A stretch of DNA of 64,000 nt from Cellulomonas avistercoris (GTDB lineage Bacteria > Actinomycetota > Actinomycetes > Actinomycetales > Cellulomonadaceae). The position numbers and the translations under genes are program-made. A model generated the notes under the pieces. The model worked only from the letters and a program-made list of their open reading frames with translations, searched no databases and had not been told where the DNA came from. The stretch is from the NCBI RefSeq assembly GCF_014836445.1, contig NZ_JACSQV010000002.1:73927-137926 (forward strand). Reading direction: 5' to 3'. Shown here piece after piece: positions 44,686-52,293 of this stretch (position 1 is its first letter; each line of letters opens with the position of its first letter).

Positions 44686-45993
44686 TTATGCCCCTGGTTC
44701 CCCGGCCACCCCGTCGACAGAGAAGTCACCGACGCCGCCGCGCTGCTGGACGCGAGGCTTCGAAGGCGCGCAGGCATAAGCCGCGACGATCGCATGGCCG
44801 GCCAATTGTACCGACAGATTTCCAGACCACGGAGAGAAGATTACGTTCCAAATGCCCGAGGACGCCACGAGCATAACAACCGCGCCCCATCGACCACGCG
44901 CTCGCACGAGCGCCGTCGCGAAGAGGCAAAGAAGGGCTATCGGCAGAGCCGCCGCAAGCACTCCGCCCTCCACCCACGATCCAAAAAGAACAGAATGAAG
45001 GGAAATTGCACCTCCATTCCTAATCCAGAACGGAAGGTACGCTTTGGGATCCTGCATGCCAAGAGACCAAGCAAGCGCCGCGCCGCGCGACACGGTGTTG
45101 TTACCGATCTGCTGAGCGTCTCCCCACCCGATGACCGGCCTCTCACTGATCGCCGCGAGCGAGAGCGGGGGCTCTGTCCGTCCTGCCAGCAGCATTGGTC
45201 CGCTGATATTGCCCTGGGCTAACGTGCGCTCGCGCACGGCATCACCGAAGATGCCGGCCGCGATCATCGCCGGCACAACGATAGCGAGGCAAGCCGCAAG
45301 CGCGCCTACCACCACGAGCCTGACGGCAGCCTTCGGGGACATGGAGTTGGCCAACGTCCCCGCGGCGCTGACTAAGCAAACGACACCGAACGAACGGTAG
45401 TCGAGAATCAGCCCGACACAACCTAGAAAAACTAGGACCGCTGGAGCCAGCACGAGCCTTCGCCGACTCCTGCACGCCAACGCGGTGGCCAGAATCGCCA
45501 TAGGATATGCCAGTCCATACTTCCACAGTTCGGCGAATCCCGACTGGATGTTAACCGGACCAAAACCGAAAACATACGCCAAAATGTAGTATGCACTTGT
45601 TCCGCACGCCAGCGATGTGACATACTGCACTGCTTCCGACTGCCCTTTTAGCACAACCGAGCCAGAAGCCAGAAACAATGCTACGACGAAGAAGTTACCG
45701 ACACCACTCGACGACACAGCGGTGCTGTTCAACACCGCGCTCGTAACGAATGCAGCTACTCCGATCAACGCGAGCAGCACAAGGTACCTGAGTTGGCGTG
45801 GCGGACGGGCAATGCGTCGCAACGGTAGCGAGATTAGCGCCACCACAGCCGAAGCCGGCAGGGCCGGCGCCAACGTGGGTAATCCACCGAGGGCCCCAAA
45901 CAGAACTCGAAACCTGACCGTGTCGAAGTCAGATGCCCGGTTGTTTCTGTCGGCCTCCGCCGCCCGCCCTGCCCGCTCAGTTGACGACGTCAC
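44686..45993 (-). CDS. O-antigen ligase/polymerase-like membrane protein (Wzy candidate)
   Basis: A 435-residue protein with about 10-11 hydrophobic helices and one long periplasm-side loop (about 255-340, with ERPVIGWGDAQQIGNN), the layout of Wzy polymerases and WaaL ligases. Sequence motifs are weak, as usual in that family. GC is clearly lower than in the surroundings, with several AT-ending codons, suggesting transfer. I chose the GTG at 45993 because GGGGAG lies 8 nt upstream; the GTG at 46002 is too close to it. It follows the kinase gene on the same strand (110 bp) and completes the Wzx/Wzy pathway. Confidence 0.75.
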   Translation of the reverse strand: MTSSTERAGRAAEADRNNRASDFDTVRFRVLFGALGGLPTLAPALPASAVVALISLPLRRIARPPRQLRYLVLLALIGVAAFVTSAVLNSTAVSSSGVGNFFVVALFLASGSVVLKGQSEAVQYVTSLACGTSAYYILAYVFGFGPVNIQSGFAELWKYGLAYPMAILATALACRSRRRLVLAPAVLVFLGCVGLILDYRSFGVVCLVSAAGTLANSMSPKAAVRLVVVGALAACLAIVVPAMIAAGIFGDAVRERTLAQGNISGPMLLAGRTEPPLSLAAISERPVIGWGDAQQIGNNTVSRGAALAWSLGMQDPKAYLPFWIRNGGAISLHSVLFGSWVEGGVLAAALPIALLCLFATALVRARGRWGAVVMLVASSGIWNVIFSPWSGNLSVQLAGHAIVAAYACAPSKPRVQQRGGVGDFSVDGVAGEPGA

Positions 45994-46103
45994 CGTTGAC
46001 ACTCCCCGGCATCCGCGCGGATCTACTATGCGAGGCTGCAGAGTTAGGGACGAGCCGCGTGACTGCAGAACGAGCGGCTTCAGAGGCTGCTATCGCGAGC
46101 ATC

Positions 46104-47660
46104 CTACTTTCCCCTCGAACCTCGTCGAAGGTGGTGCGGGGAGGCAAAGGTGCCGACTGGATCTGGCGCACGGTCCGAGAATGGATTTGTCTCGCCTGAG
46201 CTACCTAGAGCGTCCGAATCTGCTCCCGGTGGCCCCACACGCGGCCACTCGCCGGTTCCCTTACGGGGGGCCTGGCCGCCAGGCGTGGCTGCTGCCCTAA
46301 TAGGGACCGAGTCCGAGGCTCGGTAACCGTAGTAGACGTAAGCGCCGCTGTCCTTGATCGATTGACCATTGAGCACCACACCCCGCACGGAAGCGTCAAC
46401 CGCTGCCAAACTCGTCAGGGCCTGCTGTAGTTCATTTCGATGAACTCGTCCGGCTCGGGCAACCATGAGCACGCCTCCCACGAGCCTCGAGAGGATTGCC
46501 GCATCGGTGACCGGCAGGAGCGGAGGGGTGTCAAGTAGCACCACGTCGTACGCAGACGACAGTTCACGCAGCAGCGCCTGCATTCGTGGACTGCCGAGCA
46601 GCTCGCTCGGGTTCGGTGGGATCTCGCCGGATGGAAGAACATCCAGTCGGCCATTGCCCCATGGCTGGACGACTTCACGCGCTGTGGCCTGTCCGATCAG
46701 GACCGTGGTCAGGCCGACGGAGCCCTCGATACCCAAGTACCTCGCCACGGCCGGGCGCCGGAGGTCACAGTCGATCAGCATGACCCGCTGCCCTGCGTCT
46801 GCGAGAGCAATACCGAGGTTGACAATCGTCGACGTCTTACCCTCCCCGGGCACGGAGGACGTGACAGCAAAAAGCGCCGGCCCACCTCCCGCACCCAAGA
46901 ACTGCACATTTGTTCGCAATCTGCGAAAAGCCTCAGACCGCGGGCTGCGAGGATCCGCCTGAAGGATGAGTGGCCGCTTCACAGCGTCCTCGTCCAGCGG
47001 AATAGCCCCGACGACGGCGATGTCCGTGACCTTCGCGATATCAGATTCGTTGCGTACCCTCGTGTTGAGCACCTGCCGCAGCACACCAATGACCACCACG
47101 AGAGCGGCCCCCAGAATCACGCCGAGCGCAGCATTTATCTTGGTGCGCGGGGTAGCCGGTGACTCTGGTGAGACCGCCTCCCGCACCGTCGTCATCTTGA
47201 CGCTCGAACTCTCGCTGCCTTCCGGCCTGTCAAGCTCCGAGACAACGGTGCTGAACTCGCTCGCGACCGCATTTGCGATCGCTGCCGCAATCGCAGGCGA
47301 TTCGTTTCTGACCGTGATATTGATCAACGACGAGTTGAGGGGGGACTCAGCAACAATGCTCTCGCCAAGAGTGTCGACTCGCGTATCGAGGGCAAGGTCG
47401 TCGATGACCGGGCGCAAAACCAGCGGGCTGTCGACGAGGTTGGCGTAGGAGACGACCTGCTGCCGAGTAAAGCTCGACCCTTGCAGCAGGTCGCTCGTCG
47501 AATCGCCTGTAGCGACCGACACGTAAATCTGAGCCGAGGCGGCGTATGTCGGCGTCGTCAGGGCGCTCACGCCAAGTCCGCCGAGGCCGCCGAGGACCGC
47601 AACAACCACAATTGCTGGCCACGACCTCCGCAGGAGAGCCCAGTAGTCCCGCAGTTCCAT
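46104..47660 (-). CDS. Polysaccharide co-polymerase / BY-type tyrosine autokinase (Wzz-CpsD fusion)
   Basis: A 518-residue fusion. Residues 1-190 are a Wzz-type chain-length domain with two membrane helices (about 15-35 and 172-195) and an extracytoplasmic loop. The rest is a BY-kinase: Walker A SSVPGEGKTSTIVNLG, Walker A' VMLIDCDLRRPAVARYLG and Walker B YDVVLLDTPPLLPVTDAA. A tyrosine cluster (AYVYYGY) near 435 is the likely autophosphorylation site, then a flexible 80-residue tail. It controls polymer length and assembly; the phosphatase at 50526 is its likely partner. The ATG at 47660 has GGGAG 5 nt upstream. Confidence 0.92.
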   Translation of the reverse strand: MELRDYWALLRRSWPAIVVVAVLGGLGGLGVSALTTPTYAASAQIYVSVATGDSTSDLLQGSSFTRQQVVSYANLVDSPLVLRPVIDDLALDTRVDTLGESIVAESPLNSSLINITVRNESPAIAAAIANAVASEFSTVVSELDRPEGSESSSVKMTTVREAVSPESPATPRTKINAALGVILGAALVVVIGVLRQVLNTRVRNESDIAKVTDIAVVGAIPLDEDAVKRPLILQADPRSPRSEAFRRLRTNVQFLGAGGGPALFAVTSSVPGEGKTSTIVNLGIALADAGQRVMLIDCDLRRPAVARYLGIEGSVGLTTVLIGQATAREVVQPWGNGRLDVLPSGEIPPNPSELLGSPRMQALLRELSSAYDVVLLDTPPLLPVTDAAILSRLVGGVLMVARAGRVHRNELQQALTSLAAVDASVRGVVLNGQSIKDSGAYVYYGYRASDSVPIRAAATPGGQAPRKGTGEWPRVGPPGADSDALGSSGETNPFSDRAPDPVGTFASPHHLRRGSRGK

Positions 47661-47751
47661 CCCAGCTCCCGCCATTTCCTTACGCCTTCGCGCCCGAGCC
47701 GCGCGGTGACGAAACCCAACCGCGAGTGCAGGCAGTGTGCCCCCAACGTGA

Positions 47752-47786
47752 GGAGGCTCCCGCAGCGCTACGCTGCGGGAGCCTCC
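47752..47786 (-). terminator. Stem-loop terminator after LAVTG protein gene
   Basis: A perfect 16-bp stem (GGAGGCTCCCGCAGCG with its complement) with a 3-nt loop, 12 bp beyond the stop codon at 47799 and upstream of the kinase gene. Confidence 0.85.
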
Positions 47787-47798
47787 CGTGCCGTGTTG

Positions 47799-48335
47799 TC
47801 AGATCTCAGCGCTCTTCCGGCGCTTGCTGGCGTACGCGACGCCGCCAGCACCGACGAGGACCAGCGCGCCCGCGCCCAGCGCGATCGGCAGGGTGCTCGA
47901 GCCGGTGACAGCCAGACCGCTCCCGCTCGCCGTGGCGGTACCACCCGTGGCAGCGGCCACGGTGAACGTCTGCGTGCTCAGCACCTCACCCGACACACCG
48001 TCGGTGACGACGGCGGTGTAGGTGCCGGCCTGCGCGAGCGTGACCGTGAACACGGCCGAGCCGGCGGCGTTCGTGGTCTTCGTGGCCGAGCGCGTTCCCG
48101 CGATGCTGATCGCCGAGTCCGGGATCGACGCAGGGTTGCTCGTGATGGTCAGCACGACGGGCGTGTTGCCCGGGCCCTGGACCGTGATGGTGAAGCTCTG
48201 GCCGACGGCCGGCGTCGTGTCCGACGCGGTGCCGGTGTTCGTGTAGTCCGACGCGCCGTAGGCGAACGCGGCGGTCGGAGCGAGCGCGAGCGCTCCTGCG
48301 ATGGCGGCCGTGGCGACCGTACGGCTGATCTTCAT
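47799..48335 (-). CDS. Secreted surface protein with LAVTG sorting signal
   Basis: A 178-residue exported protein. It has a signal peptide (MKISRTVATAAIAGALALAP, cut near AFA-YGA), one Ig-like/Big-type beta domain of about 90 residues (QSFTITVQGPGNTPVVLTIT ... TVTLAQAGTYTAVVTDG), a Gly/Thr linker and the end LAVTG-SSTLPIALGAGALVLVGAGG-KRRK. LAVTG fits the class E sortase LAxTG motif. The ATG at 48335 follows GGGGGAG. It lies 76 bp downstream of the second DUF4012 gene, the same arrangement as at 25-28 kb. A strong terminator follows. Confidence 0.85.
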   Translation of the reverse strand: MKISRTVATAAIAGALALAPTAAFAYGASDYTNTGTASDTTPAVGQSFTITVQGPGNTPVVLTITSNPASIPDSAISIAGTRSATKTTNAAGSAVFTVTLAQAGTYTAVVTDGVSGEVLSTQTFTVAAATGGTATASGSGLAVTGSSTLPIALGAGALVLVGAGGVAYASKRRKSAEI

Positions 48336-48411
48336 ACGGATGATCTCCCCCAGAAAGTCTTGCGTGGTGTGCCGCCAGTGTGACATACGGCCTTCTAGCA
48401 GCACGACGAGG

Positions 48412-50391
48412 CTATCGCGCCCCTTCACACTTGGAAACAGCGGCAACATGATCGAAACCTGCCGCCAACGGCGACGTCCGGAGCAGGACCGCCCCATCTT
48501 GTCCGGGACCGGTCGTGATGTCCGCTTCGAGCCTGTATGTCGCTCCGGGGGTAAAGTCCCAGGTCAGAGCGCCGACCGACAGGCCGTCGTGGACCTGGGC
48601 GTGCAAGGACGCTGCCTCAGTATTCACCCGAACGGCGTCCAATTTGCCGTTGGCGGGAACGTAGAGCAGGACGTTCGTCCGGAATTCACCCAGCGGCACG
48701 ATGCCGTCCAACCCCAGCAGGTAGGGCGGCAGGTCGAGCACGTCGGCCGGTGGCTCGTAGATGAAGGTCGCCTCGACACGCACGCGCTGGCTCCCGTCGG
48801 GCAGGCACTCGGTCACCTCGACCGACGCGTCTGCCTGCAGGTAGTAGCCGAGCTTCGCCTGGGTGCCGTCGTTCAGGTACAGCCCGACCACGGCCTCGTT
48901 GCCACGACGCCCCTGGAGCTCACCGGAGAGCACGGTGCCGCTCAGGCGCGCCTGCTCGTCCTCGTCAGCCGACCACACCATGAGCCGGCCGCGCCGCGCC
49001 GCCTCGGCGAGCGCGTCGACGACACCCGTCGCGTCGCCCTGACCACCTGCGACCGCACCGAACACCGCTGCGGCCGTCAGCGCGAAGAACGCGTCCTGCT
49101 CGGCCGGGTCTTCCAGCTCCAGGTACACCTGGTTGAGCAGCATCGGCACCACGTTGTCGCCCGTCAGCTGGCTGCCGTCAGGCAGGGGCACCGGTCCTGT
49201 CGCGTCGAGCACCAGCGCCAGCGCACCGGGGTCCACCGACAGGACCCCGTCGATGACGCCGCCGACCTGCGACTCCCACACGCCCTTGGCGATGCGCCCC
49301 GACCTCGGGAAGTCGGGTGTGAAGTTCACGTCGCGCATGTCCGTGCCCAGCAGCGGACCGAACAGGTCCTTCTCTGCGTCGCTCAGCGCCACCACCGGCT
49401 CCGGGAGCCCCGCGAGCTCACCCCCGCGACGCTGCTCCAGCACCTCCAGGTGCCCGTCGGTCGCCCGCAGCAGCAGCACCGCCCCGGCGATGCCGCCGGT
49501 CGCGCGCGGCTCGGCGTTGTTCTGCACGAGGACCAGGTAGGTGCGTGGCCCGTCGACACCCAGCATCGCCGGCAGCAGCGCCGCGGCTCGCGACGCGGTA
49601 GCGGTGTCGGCGGCGACGTCGGCGAGCTGCCCGCGCAGCTGGGTGACCGGGTCGGCGACGGCGTCGATCAGCCCGGTGGTGTCCACGTCCTCGATCCGCT
49701 GGAGCGACGCAGTGATGGCGGTGTCCGCGCCGGCGATCTGCGGCGCGACGTCGGCGAGCGGCTGCACGTCGATCCGACCGCCCACCGGCTGCAGGGCAGC
49801 GGGGTCGACCAGGGCTGTCGCCTCGACCAGCGGGGGCAGCGCATGCGTCGCGAGCTCGTCGACGGCACCCGCCACGGCGCGCACCGCCTGGACGTTCGGC
49901 CCCGCCCAGGGCAGCGCCCCCGCGACCGCCCACAGCGGCCCCGACGTCCGCTCACGCGCGAGCGACGCGTGGCGCTGCACGTCCTCGAGCGTCGTCCGCG
50001 CCTCGTCGATCCGCCCCAGCCGTGCCTGCTCCTGCAGCTGGCCCACCTCCGCGCGGGCCGCGAACAGCGCGTCCCGCGCCTCCATCGCCGACCACCCGAG
50101 CCATGCGACCGACCCGCCCAGCACGAACGCGAGCCCGATCACCGTCAGCCACACGGCACGGCGGTGCGGGTGCGCGGCGCGCACCATCTCGACCGTCGAC
50201 ATCTGCTGGGGCCCCCTGCGTCGACGTGACGGCGTGCGGGCGGGGCGTCGGCCACGGCCCTTGCCCGGACCTTTGCCGAACAGCCGCCGCTTCGACGACC
50301 GCCCCGTGGACGATCGCGGCTTGACGGACGATTCGGGCACGATCGGGATCTGCTGCGTCGTCCACTCCGGTCCCCAACCGGGATGAGCCAC
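48412..50391 (-). CDS. DUF4012 domain membrane protein (copy B)
   Basis: A 659-residue paralogue of the protein at 25938-27782. A very basic, Ser/Arg-rich cytoplasmic N-terminus (1-70) is followed by one helix (about 80-100, WLTVIGLAFVLGGSVAWLGW) and then the extracellular DUF4012 core: GPRTYLVLVQNNAEPRATGG, FTPDFPRSGRIAKGVWESQV and IDGVLSVDP. KLGYYLQADASVEVTECLPD and the later beta-rich part complete it. GTG start; no clear ribosome binding site. It is divergent from the tyrosine phosphatase and adjoins the polysaccharide locus, consistent with a role in surface polymer handling (inference). Confidence 0.9.
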   Translation of the reverse strand: MAHPGWGPEWTTQQIPIVPESSVKPRSSTGRSSKRRLFGKGPGKGRGRRPARTPSRRRRGPQQMSTVEMVRAAHPHRRAVWLTVIGLAFVLGGSVAWLGWSAMEARDALFAARAEVGQLQEQARLGRIDEARTTLEDVQRHASLARERTSGPLWAVAGALPWAGPNVQAVRAVAGAVDELATHALPPLVEATALVDPAALQPVGGRIDVQPLADVAPQIAGADTAITASLQRIEDVDTTGLIDAVADPVTQLRGQLADVAADTATASRAAALLPAMLGVDGPRTYLVLVQNNAEPRATGGIAGAVLLLRATDGHLEVLEQRRGGELAGLPEPVVALSDAEKDLFGPLLGTDMRDVNFTPDFPRSGRIAKGVWESQVGGVIDGVLSVDPGALALVLDATGPVPLPDGSQLTGDNVVPMLLNQVYLELEDPAEQDAFFALTAAAVFGAVAGGQGDATGVVDALAEAARRGRLMVWSADEDEQARLSGTVLSGELQGRRGNEAVVGLYLNDGTQAKLGYYLQADASVEVTECLPDGSQRVRVEATFIYEPPADVLDLPPYLLGLDGIVPLGEFRTNVLLYVPANGKLDAVRVNTEAASLHAQVHDGLSVGALTWDFTPGATYRLEADITTGPGQDGAVLLRTSPLAAGFDHVAAVSKCEGAR

Positions 50392-50525
50392 GCGCGTCCC
50401 TCCCCCTCCGTCGCCCGGCGGCCGTCGCTCGGCAACCGGTCGTTCTGCAGGCGATCGTAACGGCGGTCACCCGAACGCCTGGCGCGTGCGGGTCCGACGT
50501 TCGACATCAGGCATCATCGGGCCCC

Positions 50526-51095
50526 ATGACCTCCACCGAGCCCCCCGCACGGATCCTCACGGTCTGCACCGGCAACATCTGCCGCTCCCCCGCCGTCGAG
50601 CGGCTGCTCGCAGCCCGCCTCGCGGGGACGGACGTGCAGGTCTCCTCCGCCGGGACGCGTGCGGTCGTGGGGCACGCGGTGTCGGCGCCGATGGTCCCGC
50701 TGGTCGCAGCCGCGGGCGCCGAGACCGACGGGTTCGCCGCGCGGCAGCTCACCGCGGACCTGATCCGTGAGGCCGACCTCGTCATCGCGCTGACGCGCAC
50801 GCACCGCTCCGAGATCGTCGAGCTGGTGCCGGGCGCGGTGCGCCGCACGTTCACGCTGCTCGAGCTCGCGCGGCTCGTCGCGCACGTCGACCCGCAGGCC
50901 CTGCACGACGCGGGTGACACGCCCGGCGCCCGGGTCCGCGCGCTGCCGGCCCTGGCCGCCGGCGTGCGGCACGTCGCCGGCTCCGGGCCGACCGACGTCG
51001 CCGACCCCATCGGCGGCTCCGACGCCGTCTACCGGGCGTCGTACGACGAGCTCGCGCCCGCCGTCGAGACGCTGGCGTCCGCGCTGCTGCACTGA
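50526..51095 (+). CDS. Low-molecular-weight protein-tyrosine phosphatase
   Basis: A 189-residue phosphatase with the CX5R(S/T) loop CTGNICRSP (Cys14 to Arg20) near the N-terminus and the general-acid Asp in DVADPIGG near 158. The family also dephosphorylates BY-kinases (Wzb/Wzc pairs). The kinase fusion lies 3 kb away on the other strand, so it probably reverses that phosphorylation. The ATG at 50526 is about 134 bp from the divergent DUF4012 start, and the gap should contain both promoters. Confidence 0.93.
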   Translation: MTSTEPPARILTVCTGNICRSPAVERLLAARLAGTDVQVSSAGTRAVVGHAVSAPMVPLVAAAGAETDGFAARQLTADLIREADLVIALTRTHRSEIVELVPGAVRRTFTLLELARLVAHVDPQALHDAGDTPGARVRALPALAAGVRHVAGSGPTDVADPIGGSDAVYRASYDELAPAVETLASALLH

Positions 51096-51162
51096 GCGCG
51101 GTGCCGCACCCAGCACGTCGCCCCACCGAGGACACCGGCCGCCGCGCACTACGATCGGGGCC

Positions 51163-51453
51163 GTGCCCACCGTCCTGTCCACCCTGATGCACCCGCAGCG
51201 CACGCCGCCCCCGCCGATCGACGTGGACCTTGCGCGGGTCATGGGCGTCGGCACGGCCGTGTGGACCGTCGCGCTGCTGGTCACGGGCGTGCTGTGGCTG
51301 ACCGGCGTGGTCCCCGGCAGGTGGCCGTCCATGTGCGCAGCAGGTGCCGTGCTGGGGCTCATCGGCGTGCTGTGGGCCCGCAGGAACGGGCACCTGTCCG
51401 CCGACGGCACGGGTGCGATGATCCGCCCGGGCCAGGAGGACATCAGCGGCTGA
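51163..51453 (+). CDS. DUF2530 family membrane protein
   Basis: A 96-residue protein with two membrane helices (about 31-50, GTAVWTVALLVTGVLWLTG, and 56-71, MCAAGAVLGLIGVLWA) ending in a basic/acidic tail. The N-terminal PPPPIDVDLARVMGVGTAVW pattern resembles DUF2530, a short actinobacterial family of unknown function. I used the GTG at 51163; the ATG at 51187 is equally possible. It ends 7 bp from the convergent CAP gene. Confidence 0.68.
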   Translation: MPTVLSTLMHPQRTPPPPIDVDLARVMGVGTAVWTVALLVTGVLWLTGVVPGRWPSMCAAGAVLGLIGVLWARRNGHLSADGTGAMIRPGQEDISG

Positions 51454-51460
51454 GGCCGCC

Positions 51461-52237
51461 TCAGCCCACGAACACCTGGGCGCAGAGCCAGCCGCGGCCG
51501 CCCTGCTCGCACGCGACGCCGATCTGCGAGAACGACGTGCGCAGGATGTTCTCGCGGTGCCCAGGCGACTTCATCCACCCGGTGACCGCGGCCTGCGCCG
51601 ACGCGTAGCCGAGCGACAGGTTCTCCCCCACCGTGCGCGCCGCGCACGCCTCGAGGACGGGGCCCAGCGGGTCGTGCTCGAAGCGCCCCTCGGCCACCAG
51701 CAGGCCCGCCCGCGCCGCCGCCTGCTGCGTCGCGCACGCCGAGCCGGCGAGCTCGGGGAGCCCGGCCGCCGCACGCTCGGCGTTGGTGAGCGCGACGATC
51801 TCGGCGGACATGGCCGCACCCGCGTCGGACGGTGCCGCGGCGGGCTGGGCCGGTGCCGCCTGCGGCTGGGGCGCCGGGGCGGCGGCGGGTGCGGGGTCGG
51901 GGTCGGCGGGCGCGGCGTCCGCCGGCGTCGTGGGCGCGGCCTCGGGTGCGGTCTCGGGCACCGCCGAGCTCGTGGCCGGCAGCGGCGTCGTCGGCTCGGG
52001 CTCCGGGCTGCGCTCCGCGAGGCGCGAGGCCGCGTCCTGCAGCCGGTCGACGAGGTCGCCCGGCGCCGACGCCGCCGTGACCTCGACGCCGGGCGCGTAC
52101 GCGCCGGGCGCGGCGAGCAGGATCAGCGCCAGCGCGACGACGAGGACTCCCGCTGACCCGACCAGCCGCACCCGGCGACGTCGGTGGGCTCGACGCTGCC
52201 GCCAGCGGCGGATCTCGCGGCGACGGGCGACGGGCAC
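51461..52237 (-). CDS. Membrane-anchored CAP-domain protein
   Basis: A 258-residue protein. A very basic start (RRREIRRWRQRRAHRRRR) precedes one hydrophobic helix (about 25-45). A Pro/Ala/Glu-rich linker (about 70-140) leads to a CAP domain (EIVALTNAERAAAGLPEL ... GRFEHDPLGPVLEACAA ... RTVGENLSLGYASAQAAVTG ... KSPGHRENILRTSFSQIGVA). GENL and GHRENI are family signatures and the His/Glu pair is intact. Of the three CAP proteins here it is nearest to the bacterial YkwD type. GTG start at 52237. It is single, convergent with the DUF2530 gene. Confidence 0.87.
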   Translation of the reverse strand: MPVARRREIRRWRQRRAHRRRRVRLVGSAGVLVVALALILLAAPGAYAPGVEVTAASAPGDLVDRLQDAASRLAERSPEPEPTTPLPATSSAVPETAPEAAPTTPADAAPADPDPAPAAAPAPQPQAAPAQPAAAPSDAGAAMSAEIVALTNAERAAAGLPELAGSACATQQAAARAGLLVAEGRFEHDPLGPVLEACAARTVGENLSLGYASAQAAVTGWMKSPGHRENILRTSFSQIGVACEQGGRGWLCAQVFVG

Positions 52238-52293
52238 ACGCGGACGTTACCCGAGCGTGACCTTTATCGGTAGTTCATGCCCTCCTGGGCGAT

